Shown here: in pieces, positions 1 to 6,163 of the stretch
Layout: every line of letters begins with the position of its first letter
How positions within the stretch are numbered: the first letter of the stretch is position 1
From: Cytophagaceae bacterium
Lineage (GTDB): Bacteria; Bacteroidota; Bacteroidia; Cytophagales; Spirosomataceae
Assembly: GCA_027485075.1 (NCBI GenBank)
Contig: JAIXRT010000009.1
Location: forward strand, 1 to 10,130
Length of the DNA stretch: 10,130 nt
Direction of reading: 5' to 3'
Notes under the pieces: generated by a model
The model's input: only the letters and a program-made list of their open reading frames with translations
Told to the model about the DNA's origin: nothing
The model's database searches: none
Translations under genes and position numbers: made by a program

Positions 1-57
1 AGGAGCGGAGCGGGAAGGAGCGGAGCGGGAAGGAGCGAAGCGGGAAGCAGCGAAGCG
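1..57 (+). repeat. 15-bp coding tandem repeat in helicase
   Basis: Units lie at 1-15, 16-30 and 31-45, with a partial unit at 46-57. The first two are identical and the third differs by one base. Period 15 keeps the reading frame and gives GAERE/GAKRE/AAKR, a charged probable linker between the two helicase lobes. The array may extend left of the window. Confidence 0.9.
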
Positions 58-2056
58 TATCACAAAACGAAACCTTTCTGACAAATCTACACAAAACCGC
101 AAAACAAAGAAGGCCGAAATCTATGATGACGACTACGATGTTCAACGAGAAAAAGAATACAATGAATTGAATAATGTATATGAAGGAGGAACGAGCGGTA
201 GCGGAATGGTAAGCGTAAGCGGTTCAGTAGGAGGAGCAGGAGACGAAGATTATGAAGGCGTCCGATTGGATGAAATGGGTAATATTAGCGACCAAGTATT
301 TGTGAAACGTCTGACGAAAATATTGGGGGACAAGGGGCTTCGCGTCGTTGGCACTCCAAAGGTCAAAAAGGAATTATGTCTACCGGACGACGACTTGTTT
401 TACGAAAAGTTCATTAATGGTGAAAAGGGAGAACTTATTCAGGTGGATGTTCTCAAACGCCGTATTTTAGGTCTCACATCTTATTTCCGTTCAGCGCAAG
501 AACAATTGTTGCCTTCTTTTGTAAAACCGTCAGGCGCCGATGAAGGTTCGAATTACCATTTAGTCAATATCGATATGAGCGATTTCCAGTTTGAAGAATA
601 CGAAAAAGTGCGTAAAAACGAAAGAGAAGAAGAAAAACGTAAAAGAAGAAAGAACGACGACGAAGAGAATCCGGCCGGTACATACCGTATTTATTCCCGT
701 TCAGCATGTAATTTCGTTTTCCCGGCAGAGCATCCTAGACCCAAAGGTTATTCGAAACTGGATGTTGATGTGAATAACGATGAAAAGTTTCAAGACGATG
801 AAGGCAAAGATAAACCTGTCAGAAAGGGTGCTAAAACCGATGTCGTAGAAGAAGTCAATAAGGCGATTGCTGAAAAGGCTGTCGAAGGCGAAGACGCCGA
901 CGACGTCGAAACACAAATCCAAGCCGCTTACGACTTCTTGCGCTATAACCCCGAGAACCGTAGGTCGAAAGAGTATTTGACGGAAGAGGGACTGAAAACC
1001 TATAGTCCTAAATTCTTAGCTATTCTTCGCAATGTCATAGACCCTGATCATAAAGGTCTACATTTGATATATAGTCAATGGAGAACCTTAGAAGGTATCG
1101 GGCTCTTCAAACTGGTTTTAGAAGCGAATGGATTCGTCGAGTTCAAATTGACGAAGAAGGGAACTCAATGGGAAATCATGGATTGGGACAAGAACCCTGA
1201 GGCGCCCAGATTCGCCCTCTATACTGGAACGGAAACCGCCGAAGAAAAGGATATCGTGCGTAATGTGTTTAACGGTTCATGGCATCTAGTCCCGCCTTCT
1301 ATTGTAGAAAAACTCGAACAGAGGAACGCCGACAACTTATACGGTGAGGTCATAAAGGTATTAATGATTACGGCCTCTGGTGCAGAGGGTATCAACTTGC
1401 GTAATACGCGCTATGTTCATATTATGGAACCCTATTGGAACATGGTCCGCGTTGACCAAGTGGTGGGTCGAGCACGGCGTATTTGTAGTCACGAGGACTT
1501 ACCAGAGGCTTTGAGAACAGTAGAGGTGTGGATTTATCTTTGCCAAGCCACTTTGGAACAGATAGATAAAAACATTGAGCTGCGTATCAAGGATTTGAGT
1601 AAATTGGTCTATACGATTCATGATGTGAAACGGGGGCGCGAAATCCAAGAACGCGCTCCATTGACAACGGACCAATACTTGTTGGAAATCGCGCAAATCA
1701 AGGATTCGATTACGCGCCAGATTTTGACGGCGGTGAAAGAGACGGCCATCGATTGTTCTCTCTACAATACCAATCCGGCAGAGCCACTTGTCTGCTACGG
1801 ATTTGGAAAAGTAGAGGCCCAGAGTTTCGCTTCTTACCCGATGTTGGAGCGCGATGAACAAGAGAAACCGGCGGCGAGAAAGGAGACAAAGAGGGCGTTG
1901 GCGGCGATTACGATTGATGGAGTCAAATATGCTTATGATAAAAATACGTTGGTTGTTTATGATTTCGCAAGTTATCAGAAGGCGAAAGAGAAAAAGGGAG
2001 AACTTCAAGAAATAGGCAAGCTCGATATGAGAACCCAGAAAATATTGTTCGCATAA
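2..2056 (+). CDS. D6/D11-type SF2 helicase, C-terminal part (5' end outside window)
   Basis: This is the C-terminal region of a viral superfamily 2 (SNF2-like) DNA/RNA helicase of the poxvirus D6R/D11L type; such proteins act in viral early transcription or its termination. The frame is open from base 2, so the gene starts upstream of the window. The first ATG-like option, a TTG at 167, is only an internal Leu codon. Visible parts, in order: a 5-residue tandem repeat (GAERE), a Gly/Ser-rich acidic linker, the viral signature LKRRILGLTSYFRSAQEQ (about nt 455-508), YRIYSRSACNFVFP (about nt 683-724), a charged insert, motif V (ITASGAEGINL, about nt 1367-1399) and motif VI (QVVGRARR, about nt 1457-1480). 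The Walker A and DEAH motifs must lie upstream. About 684 residues are present. Family assignment is firm; the choice between D6-like and D11-like, and therefore the exact role, is not. It faces the hypothetical gene at 2186-2656 across a hairpin-rich spacer. Confidence 0.88.
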   Translation, partial: GAEREGAEREGAKREAAKRITKRNLSDKSTQNRKTKKAEIYDDDYDVQREKEYNELNNVYEGGTSGSGMVSVSGSVGGAGDEDYEGVRLDEMGNISDQVFVKRLTKILGDKGLRVVGTPKVKKELCLPDDDLFYEKFINGEKGELIQVDVLKRRILGLTSYFRSAQEQLLPSFVKPSGADEGSNYHLVNIDMSDFQFEEYEKVRKNEREEEKRKRRKNDDEENPAGTYRIYSRSACNFVFPAEHPRPKGYSKLDVDVNNDEKFQDDEGKDKPVRKGAKTDVVEEVNKAIAEKAVEGEDADDVETQIQAAYDFLRYNPENRRSKEYLTEEGLKTYSPKFLAILRNVIDPDHKGLHLIYSQWRTLEGIGLFKLVLEANGFVEFKLTKKGTQWEIMDWDKNPEAPRFALYTGTETAEEKDIVRNVFNGSWHLVPPSIVEKLEQRNADNLYGEVIKVLMITASGAEGINLRNTRYVHIMEPYWNMVRVDQVVGRARRICSHEDLPEALRTVEVWIYLCQATLEQIDKNIELRIKDLSKLVYTIHDVKRGREIQERAPLTTDQYLLEIAQIKDSITRQILTAVKETAIDCSLYNTNPAEPLVCYGFGKVEAQSFASYPMLERDEQEKPAARKETKRALAAITIDGVKYAYDKNTLVVYDFASYQKAKEKKGELQEIGKLDMRTQKILFA

Positions 2057-2082
2057 GCCCGAGCTTTGCACCTACGGTGAGA

Positions 2083-2110
2083 GTCATAAAGGATAATAAT
2101 TCTTTATGAC
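2083..2110. terminator. Hairpin after helicase (3' end signal candidate)
   Basis: GTCATAAAG (2083-2091) pairs perfectly with CTTTATGAC (2102-2110) around a 10-nt AT-rich loop, 27 bp past the helicase stop codon. In Mimivirus, transcripts end and are polyadenylated at such palindromes (the 'hairpin rule'). Both arms are copies of the dispersed GTCATAAAGG motif, so the hairpin is made of two opposed motif copies. Confidence 0.6.
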
Positions 2111-2137
2111 AATGGCGAAGCCGAGGGAGGGGACCAA

Positions 2138-2158
2138 CAACGGCCGTTCTCGCCGTTG
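2138..2158. terminator. Hairpin near end of minus-strand hypothetical gene
   Basis: CAACGGC (2138-2144) and GCCGTTG (2152-2158) form a perfect 7-bp stem with a 7-nt loop, 28 bp past the stop of the gene at 2186-2656 on the minus strand. It is a candidate 3' end hairpin for that gene. Confidence 0.45.
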
Positions 2159-2185
2159 GCTCGAACTTGACCGTAGGTTCCCTAC

Positions 2186-2656
2186 TTAACGGGTAAAGGC
2201 ATTGAAAGACCTGACGTTTTTATGAGTCACTCCAATAGGAACACGAGAACCGCCACCACGAACACGTGCTAAAGCATCGATTCTTGTAGTGGTGTCGTTT
2301 ATCGTATTGAAAGACTGTGGCCCGGGTTTTACCATAGAGGCGCCGGTTGTATTCATACGGCGGCGCATGGCGGTTTGCGAAGCATCGCGATTACCACCAA
2401 TCCATTTCTTTTGGAATACTGATTTAGGACCATCGACAATAAATCCGTGCGGAAGGGCTCCCGTGCTTCGTTGAAAAAAAGATCGTGTGGTTTGTCTCAA
2501 AGAATAATTGACAGGAGGTTGATAGGCATTCTGGAAAAGTTGGCGGTTATTAGAAAAGGATTGTGTATTATCACTCGTCAGATTTTTTAAAGGCATGGCA
2601 TTCGTTGAAGAGAGAACTCCATTATTGATTTCTGTTCGAATCGGTTGGCCGTCCAT
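2186..2656 (-). CDS. Basic conserved hypothetical protein of giant viruses
   Basis: A 156-residue protein of unknown function. It is rich in Asn, Ser, Thr, Gln and Arg, has no predicted membrane segment or signal peptide, and looks largely disordered apart from a core at residues 76-93 (GPKSVFQKKWIGGNRDAS). I recall this K-K-W-x-G-G-N-R-D-A-S type core from hypothetical proteins of several algal giant viruses; that is memory, not a search. The basic, low-complexity make-up would suit a virion or DNA-associated protein, but this is inference. It lies only 18 bp downstream of the phosphatase on the same strand. It has no AAAATTGA upstream and its ATG is preceded directly by CATAT, so it may be expressed late. 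Confidence 0.75.
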   Translation of the reverse strand: MDGQPIRTEINNGVLSSTNAMPLKNLTSDNTQSFSNNRQLFQNAYQPPVNYSLRQTTRSFFQRSTGALPHGFIVDGPKSVFQKKWIGGNRDASQTAMRRRMNTTGASMVKPGPQSFNTINDTTTRIDALARVRGGGSRVPIGVTHKNVRSFNAFTR

Positions 2657-2674
2657 ATATGTTCTCGCTAGATT

Positions 2675-3139
2675 TTATAGGGACTTGTGAAAATCATAGA
2701 TGGCTTTTTGAAAAGTCGGCTGTGGTAAAAAGGCGATGGGCCTCTTTGTAGGCAGGAACCGGAATACCTCTTGTGGAGTCATACCGTGGTATTTTATAAG
2801 ATACATCGCGACTACAGCACAAGACCTCTGCATGCCAGCATGACAATGAACGAGAACATTGTGGCCTTTCATTCGGGCTTTATGTATTTGTTCGAGAACC
2901 TGACTAGAATCAATTTCTTTCAAAAGTGTAGCCGATTCATTCGGATCGTCATGAACGGCTATACGGGTTGTCTCTGTTGTAGGGATAGAGGGGATATGCC
3001 GAGTACAGTTGACAATATACCTAAATAAGCTGGCGGACTTTAAGGAATCTATACCGCCAATATAGAGGTGCGACATAATGATATTGAATGGGGGAACATA
3101 CGGCTTTGTAGAATAGAGAGCAGGATTCAATAGAGACAT
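2675..3139 (-). CDS. Dual-specificity protein phosphatase (DUSP)
   Basis: A 154-residue cysteine phosphatase expected to remove phosphate from Tyr and Ser/Thr residues. It carries the complete C(X)5R active-site loop: His98, Cys99 and Arg105-Ser106 in VHCHAGMQRS. A likely general acid is in VHDDPNES (Asp64 or Asp65), and SHLYIGGI (residues 23-30) is the usual DUSP N-terminal strand. The length equals a bare catalytic domain, with no regulatory extension, signal peptide or membrane segment. Small DUSPs are common in large DNA viruses (vaccinia H1 is the model), where they dephosphorylate host signalling or virion proteins. An AAAATTGA octamer on the minus strand 47 bp upstream suggests early expression. 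The start is separated by only 16 bp from the divergent gene at 3156. Confidence 0.9.
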   Translation of the reverse strand: MSLLNPALYSTKPYVPPFNIIMSHLYIGGIDSLKSASLFRYIVNCTRHIPSIPTTETTRIAVHDDPNESATLLKEIDSSQVLEQIHKARMKGHNVLVHCHAGMQRSCAVVAMYLIKYHGMTPQEVFRFLPTKRPIAFLPQPTFQKAIYDFHKSL

Positions 3140-3155
3140 TTTCTAGATATATTGT

Positions 3156-3614
3156 ATGAACAAAATACCTAGACGGTATATTCCCTCAATTTTGTCAAAA
3201 AGGGATTCTATTCGACAACGACGGGCTATCGCCCGTTCTCGTAAAGCTTATAAGCGGGGGGTCTACATTAACCGGCCACGACTAGCATCCTTTATAGACA
3301 AGAAGTCGCCACATGTCTTTCGAGCGACGAATATGTATGGTGTGCCATCAATGGCGCCTACACCAACGTTAGCAAGAGCAACCGGATGTAGTCAGTCTGC
3401 CCTAAAACAAATTATTAAAAAGGGTGAGGGGGCCTTTTATTCATCGGGGAGTCGTCCTAATCAGACGGCACAGAGTTGGGCTTATGCTCGCCTTGGTTCA
3501 GCCCTGACTGGCGGTCCCGCCTCTCAAGTTGATTACCATATCTTGGAAAAAGGATGTTCTCGAAAGTCCCGGCCACTACAATTGGCGAACCGAACCCGTA
3601 AGATGGTTCGATAA
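3156..3614 (+). CDS. DUF5824-like conserved viral protein
   Basis: A 152-residue, very basic protein resembling DUF5824, a family of unknown function known from giant viruses and some phages. It begins with the typical pattern RRYIPSILSKRDSIRQRRAI, continues with a short SRKAYKRGVY stretch (residues 28-37), and has the most conserved block near residues 88-133 (KKGEGAFYSSGSRPNQTAQS, then LTGG, then DYHILEKGC). There is no membrane segment, signal peptide or recognisable catalytic motif; the Ser-Gly-Ser-Arg-Pro-Asn-Gln-Thr block may be functional. The family name is recalled, not searched. The gene starts 16 bp from the divergent phosphatase, so its promoter must overlap that gene or sit in the spacer, which contains TCTAGATATATT. 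Hairpins follow the stop codon directly. Confidence 0.82.
   Translation: MNKIPRRYIPSILSKRDSIRQRRAIARSRKAYKRGVYINRPRLASFIDKKSPHVFRATNMYGVPSMAPTPTLARATGCSQSALKQIIKKGEGAFYSSGSRPNQTAQSWAYARLGSALTGGPASQVDYHILEKGCSRKSRPLQLANRTRKMVR
3186..3193 (-). promoter_or_regulatory. Early promoter AAAATTGA for the phosphatase gene
   Basis: TCAATTTT on the plus strand is AAAATTGA on the minus strand, 47 bp before the phosphatase ATG at 3139. It lies inside the first codons (residues 11-13, Ser-Ile-Leu) of the divergent gene at 3156, so promoter and protein share the same bases. The spacing matches the other copies in this window. Confidence 0.7.
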
Positions 3615-3625
3615 GGGGGCCGAAT

Positions 3626-3656
3626 ATTGTCATAAAGGAATATTCTTTATGACAAT
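3626..3656. terminator. 12-bp perfect hairpin after DUF5824-like gene
   Basis: ATTGTCATAAAG (3626-3637) pairs perfectly with CTTTATGACAAT (3645-3656) around a 7-nt loop, 11 bp past the stop codon. Both arms again carry the GTCATAAAG core, as in the hairpin at 2083-2110. It is a candidate 3' end/polyadenylation signal of the mimivirus hairpin type. Confidence 0.65.
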
Positions 3657-3721
3657 ACGAGAGACTCCATACTGGAATAAGGAGGGGGTCATGTGTGCCA
3701 AAGGCGCACGGCCGGGGTCCG

Positions 3722-3799
3722 GCACCGGCTTTGCCGGTGCAGTTGGGGGTCCAAAGGACCCCCCGAAGGACCCCATATAGGGGGGACCATGGGTCCCCC
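3722..3799. terminator. Three consecutive GC-rich hairpins in convergent spacer
   Basis: Three perfect 8-bp stems with 3-nt loops stand in a row: GCACCGGC/GCCGGTGC (3722-3740), GGGGGTCC/GGACCCCC (3745-3763) and GGGGGACC/GGTCCCCC (3781-3799). The last ends five bases from the stop of the minus-strand glycosyltransferase gene. Together with the 3626-3656 hairpin they fill the 189-bp spacer (3615-3803), which has no gene. They probably end transcripts from both sides. The GC content is far above the surroundings. Confidence 0.7.
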
Positions 3800-3803
3800 T
3801 ACT

Positions 3804-4562
3804 CTACACTTCCGTTGTAATATTTCCTTTCTGAATATCGCTATAAGAGGGGCGCTGAACAGCAACCGTAGGAGAAAATGAATACCATTTATCCGCCGGT
3901 TGGAGAACTTTCCACGATTGGTCGGTGAAATAATTCCCCCATTGTCCGGTTCTCATATAATCCGTCAAATCCCTTGCATAAATATCGAGCAACTTCGGGA
4001 TATACTCCTTTTTAATGAGATACCCCGAAGCCGTTTGCGAGTTCTTTATCCGAATGATTTTCTCCCCCTTTTCTGTCTTAAAGGATGTATCTTCGGATTC
4101 GATAGTATTCTGCCCTAACATAACGACATCCCAATCGGGGATGTTTTTGAAAAGGAGCGCCAACGCCCGATTACAATAGTCCATATCCTTAATATTCAAA
4201 TCGTCTTCACAAATCAAAATGTTCTCACCGGGTCCTTCTAAGGCCCGACTTAAAGCCGTCACATGGGACATGAGACAACCTACCGCCCCGTTCTCAGGAT
4301 ATTCATGAGCAGTCACGCGAATAATTCGCGATTCGTCTACCGCAGGAAAATTGTCCAAAAACTCCTTCTTCCTGTCTTCGCGTTTATTGAGATTGATATA
4401 ATAAATAGCGTCAATTTTGGAGTCAATGGGTGGCCGACGGTCGTCGAAACCTTCCACACCCTTATTAAAAATGAACCTTTGTGACAAATAGAGAGAACCT
4501 AAAAGAAGAAGAATAAGAAAAATCCCAAATACATAGGTTGTTATTCCCGGAGAACGGCGCAT
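3804..4562 (-). CDS. Membrane-anchored glycosyltransferase, family 25 (LPS biosynthesis-like)
   Basis: A 252-residue type II membrane protein. One hydrophobic segment at residues 11-28 follows a short basic N-terminus, then comes a GT25-type catalytic domain. Visible family marks are YYINLNKREDR (54-64), GCLMSHVTAL (95-104), the metal/sugar-nucleotide site ICEDD (117-121), SGYLIKKEY (179-187), DQSW (214-217) and the terminal PSYSDIQ. GT25 enzymes transfer galactose or glucose, for example to lipooligosaccharide or to collagen hydroxylysine, and mimivirus encodes relatives that glycosylate virus collagen. The domain is nearly complete, and the anchor would place it in the ER/Golgi or viral factory membrane. 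A role in glycosylating virion proteins is inferred. There is no AAAATTGA at promoter distance; the ATG is preceded by TTATAT, which may point to late expression. Confidence 0.88.
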   Translation of the reverse strand: MRRSPGITTYVFGIFLILLLLGSLYLSQRFIFNKGVEGFDDRRPPIDSKIDAIYYINLNKREDRKKEFLDNFPAVDESRIIRVTAHEYPENGAVGCLMSHVTALSRALEGPGENILICEDDLNIKDMDYCNRALALLFKNIPDWDVVMLGQNTIESEDTSFKTEKGEKIIRIKNSQTASGYLIKKEYIPKLLDIYARDLTDYMRTGQWGNYFTDQSWKVLQPADKWYSFSPTVAVQRPSYSDIQKGNITTEV

Positions 4563-4655
4563 ATAAAGTATACTATTATTTTTCTACCGATGGGTGTAAA
4601 AAAATGTATTACTAGTGACATACCTATCTAGTGACTTATCTACGTAGCTACCTAT
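4563..4655. other. AT-rich spacer upstream of glycosyltransferase with short direct repeats
   Basis: This 93-bp spacer lies between two minus-strand genes. It contains two copies of CTAGTGAC (4612-4619, 4628-4635) and two of ACCTATCTA (4622-4630 and 4650-4658, the latter running into the stop codon of the next gene). It also has the AT-rich 14-mer TAAAAAAATGTATT (4597-4610), which recurs at 9424-9437. The A-rich block 35-48 bp before the glycosyltransferase ATG is a possible promoter, unproven. Confidence 0.45.
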
Positions 4656-5012
4656 CTAATAGAATACAAGGGTGGGGTCGCCGGCAAGGTAACTACACAC
4701 AGTGTTTACCATCTCCTTCTCCTTTCTCGCTAGTATCATGTCTCGTTGAGGCAAATAGAACTTTGTGTCAGAACCCCCGTCAAACACAATACACAAAGAC
4801 ATGTGTGATATCTCAGTCGTGTTAAGGCCTGTAAATTGGTCAAACTGAACCCAAGGTATCGGGGCACCTGACAATTGGTCATGGCCTTTTCTATAGACAA
4901 TGCCCTTTCTCTTTGTCTTGAAATCTCGTGGAATATCTGAAACGAAAGGACCCAACAGCTCGATGTAATATGTCTCACCAACCTTCAAATCACTGTATTG
5001 AACTTCTTGCAT
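4656..5012 (-). CDS. Small hypothetical protein (early)
   Basis: A 118-residue protein of unknown function. It starts MQEVQYSDLKVGETYYIELL, followed by a basic stretch (DFKTKRKGIVYRKG) and a Phe/Tyr-rich second half (VQFDQFTG, KFYLPQRD). The pattern 'LKVGETYYIE' then short beta-like segments is familiar from small giant-virus proteins of unknown role, but I cannot name the family. The frame stays open to an ATG at 5111. I prefer the ATG at 5012 because an AAAATTGA early promoter sits at 5059-5066, exactly 47 bp upstream, the same distance as for the phosphatase. An ATG at 5039 would also be downstream of the promoter but too close. There is no membrane segment with the preferred start. The gene lies head-to-head with PCNA. 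Confidence 0.72.
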   Translation of the reverse strand: MQEVQYSDLKVGETYYIELLGPFVSDIPRDFKTKRKGIVYRKGHDQLSGAPIPWVQFDQFTGLNTTEISHMSLCIVFDGGSDTKFYLPQRDMILARKEKEMVNTVCSYLAGDPTLVFY

Positions 5013-5058
5013 TTTTTTTGTCGACCATGTGCCTCTCATTGGTATGAAAAAAAGCACT

Positions 5059-5066
5059 TCAATTTT
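5059..5066 (-). promoter_or_regulatory. Early promoter AAAATTGA for the small hypothetical gene
   Basis: TCAATTTT on the plus strand, 47 bp upstream of the ATG at 5012. It decides the start: the longer reading frame from 5111 would put the promoter inside the coding sequence. Confidence 0.75.
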
Positions 5067-5094
5067 GTTCCACCCTTTCCTATCGAAAAAGGTG

Positions 5095-5107
5095 TAAAAT
5101 ATATTTA
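5095..5107 (+). promoter_or_regulatory. AT-only element upstream of PCNA (weak promoter candidate)
   Basis: TAAAATATATTTA lies 43-55 bp before the PCNA ATG, the same distance at which other genes here carry AAAATTGA. It is nearly palindromic. PCNA has no AAAATTGA on its own strand, so this is the best candidate by position, but support is weak. Confidence 0.35.
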
Positions 5108-5149
5108 TCAAAAAAGGAAATATAGAAAAACCCCTTTAGAACATATACA

Positions 5150-5956
5150 ATGAACGAGCAGAATAACGTATTGACGGTCAAGACGGTCCAAATCCAGCCT
5201 ATAAGAAATACCATTACGGCCATCAAAGATATTCTGACAGACGCCACGATAACATTCACAAAGAATGGTGTAAAAATCATCAACTTCGACAAAACCCATA
5301 CTATTTTAGTCGATGTTGTCTTACACGCCCATAAGTTCGAGAAGTTCGTATGCGGTCCCGATAAGATTATCGTATGTGCCAATACCCTTCATTTGTTCAA
5401 GGTCATTACGACGATGTCGAATGACGACACTCTTACTATGTATATTGAAAAGGCGGATTATCACGAGGGAATTGTCTCTCATTTAGGTCTCCAATATGAC
5501 AATGGGGATATCAAACAGTGTTATAACCAGAAGTTGCGTTTGATAGAGCCCGATACAGAAGAGCTCATTGTTCCAGATGTGGAATATTCGACGGTCATCA
5601 ATCTTCCTTCGGCGGACTTCCAGAAGATTGTCCGCGATTTGAATGGTATTTCTGATAGAATCGAAATCAAGTCTGTGGGGAACGAACTCATTTTTTCTTG
5701 TGAAGGCAATTTCGCAAGTTCTCGCATTTCGCGTTCAGAATCCGACGGGTGTATGAACTTTATTCATAAGACCGATGCTTCTCGCGTCATTCAGGGCGAG
5801 TTCTCTTTGAAGTCTCTTAGTCATTTCATCAAATGTACACCCCTGTGTAGTCATTTGGAGATGTATTTGGGGAATGACCTGCCGCTAATCGTCAAATACG
5901 ATGTTGCTTCATTGGGAGAGATTAAATTGTGTTTGGCGCCTTTGCCACCGTCCTAA
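5150..5956 (+). CDS. PCNA: Proliferating cell nuclear antigen (DNA sliding clamp)
   Basis: A 268-residue sliding clamp, close to the usual 260 or so, expected to form a trimeric ring that tethers the viral B-family DNA polymerase and repair enzymes. The two PCNA folds are complete. An N-terminal half runs to about residue 125; the interdomain connecting loop falls at about 128-141 (LRLIEPDTEELIV), where PIP-box partners bind; and the C-terminal half has the signature RDLNGISDRIEIK (162-174). The C-terminal strand LPLIVKYDVASLGEIKLCLAPL is typical, its LAPLP being the usual partner-binding tail. The final PPS and the stop codon fall inside the first unit of a repeat array. The start ATG is the first after the spacer and gives a normal N-terminus. 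It is divergent from the gene at 4656-5012. Confidence 0.95.
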   Translation: MNEQNNVLTVKTVQIQPIRNTITAIKDILTDATITFTKNGVKIINFDKTHTILVDVVLHAHKFEKFVCGPDKIIVCANTLHLFKVITTMSNDDTLTMYIEKADYHEGIVSHLGLQYDNGDIKQCYNQKLRLIEPDTEELIVPDVEYSTVINLPSADFQKIVRDLNGISDRIEIKSVGNELIFSCEGNFASSRISRSESDGCMNFIHKTDASRVIQGEFSLKSLSHFIKCTPLCSHLEMYLGNDLPLIVKYDVASLGEIKLCLAPLPPS

Positions 5957-5964
5957 GACGGTGG
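5945..5964. terminator. Hairpin enclosing the PCNA stop codon
   Basis: CCACCGTC (5945-5952) pairs perfectly with GACGGTGG (5957-5964); the 4-nt loop CTAA contains the TAA stop. An 8-bp stem with a tetraloop on the stop codon fits the mimivirus hairpin-type 3' end signal, with cleavage close to the end of the coding region. Confidence 0.65.
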
Positions 5965-6075
5965 TCTCGCGTTGCTTACCACCGTCCTAAAAGGATGTTC
6001 TCGCTTTGCTTATACCGAAGGACGCTTTGCTTATACCGAAGGACGCTTTGCTTATACCGAAGGACGCTTTGCTTA
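5945..6075 (+). repeat. Repeat array of 34-bp and 21-bp units after PCNA
   Basis: Two 34-bp units (5945-5978, 5979-6012) start with CCACCGTCCTAA and end with GCTTA. Three 21-bp units follow (6013-6033, 6034-6054, 6055-6075); they are identical and end with GCTTTGCTTA like the second 34-bp unit. The array fills most of the 200-bp spacer 5957-6156 and runs into the PCNA 3' end. Period 21 leaves a frame open through the three units, but no start codon or gene is evident. It is not CRISPR-like, since there are no unique spacers. Confidence 0.85.
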
Positions 6076-6108
6076 CAAAAAGGACGACGGTTATCACTTA
6101 TATAGGAT

Positions 6109-6116
6109 AAAATTGA
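6109..6116 (+). promoter_or_regulatory. Early promoter AAAATTGA for the MutH-like gene
   Basis: An exact copy of the Mimivirus early octamer, 41 bp before the ATG at 6157 and downstream of the repeat array. It is consistent with early expression of the nuclease. Confidence 0.8.
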
Positions 6117-6129
6117 TTACCTTTTTTCA

Positions 6130-6142
6130 TTTGTCATAAAGG
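6130..6142 (+). repeat. Dispersed 13-bp motif TTTGTCANAAAGG (reference copy)
   Basis: Exact copies (N free) lie at 73-85 (-), 3191-3203 (+), 4476-4488 (-), 6130-6142 (+) and 8073-8085 (+). Single-mismatch copies are at 3626-3638 (+), 7712-7724 (+) and 7805-7817 (-). Two-mismatch copies are at 2101-2113 (-) and 3644-3656 (-). The 10-bp core GTCANAAAGG also occurs at 362-371, 1349-1358, 2083-2092 and 8515-8524. Copies lie in coding and non-coding DNA, on both strands and in different reading frames. Function is unknown. Confidence 0.7.
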
Positions 6143-6163
6143 ATACACTCTCCATTATGACAA
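6131..6163. promoter_or_regulatory. Inverted repeat spanning the MutH-like start codon
   Basis: TTGTCATAA (6131-6139) and TTATGACAA (6155-6163) are perfect inverted repeats with a 15-nt loop, and the ATG at 6157 lies in the right arm. The left arm is part of an exact copy of the dispersed 13-bp motif (6130-6142). It could fold in the leader of the mRNA and affect translation; this is inference. Confidence 0.45.

Larger units (their letters stand above)
2057..2185. other. Convergent spacer with inverted repeats
   Basis: This spacer lies between the helicase stop and the stop of the minus-strand hypothetical gene. It holds the hairpin at 2083-2110, a second hairpin at 2138-2158 (CAACGGC / GCCGTTG), and a wider inverted repeat CCTACGGT (2071-2078) / ACCGTAGG (2170-2177) that could bring the two gene ends together. 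No ORF or promoter motif was seen. It is probably a two-sided 3' processing region. Confidence 0.6.

Noticed and set aside
167..169. Apparent start codon (TTG) of the helicase
   Set aside because: The frame is open to base 2 with helicase-like composition, and the catalytic lobe is missing, so the gene begins upstream of the window and this TTG is an internal Leu.
1499..2071. 190-codon open frame antisense to the helicase
   Set aside because: It overlaps conserved helicase sequence completely, has no family-like motifs, and its residues are as expected from a shadow frame.
4411..4418. AAAATTGA on the minus strand as a promoter
   Set aside because: It lies within the glycosyltransferase coding region (codons for Lys-Ile-Asp), on the sense strand, with no ATG at promoter distance that would start a plausible gene.
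5013..5111. N-terminal extension of the small hypothetical protein
   Set aside because: It would contain the early promoter at 5059-5066 and lacks similarity in style to the rest of the protein.
6013..6075. CRISPR-like or coding repeat
   Set aside because: The units are directly adjacent without unique spacers, and the frame open through them has no start codon.
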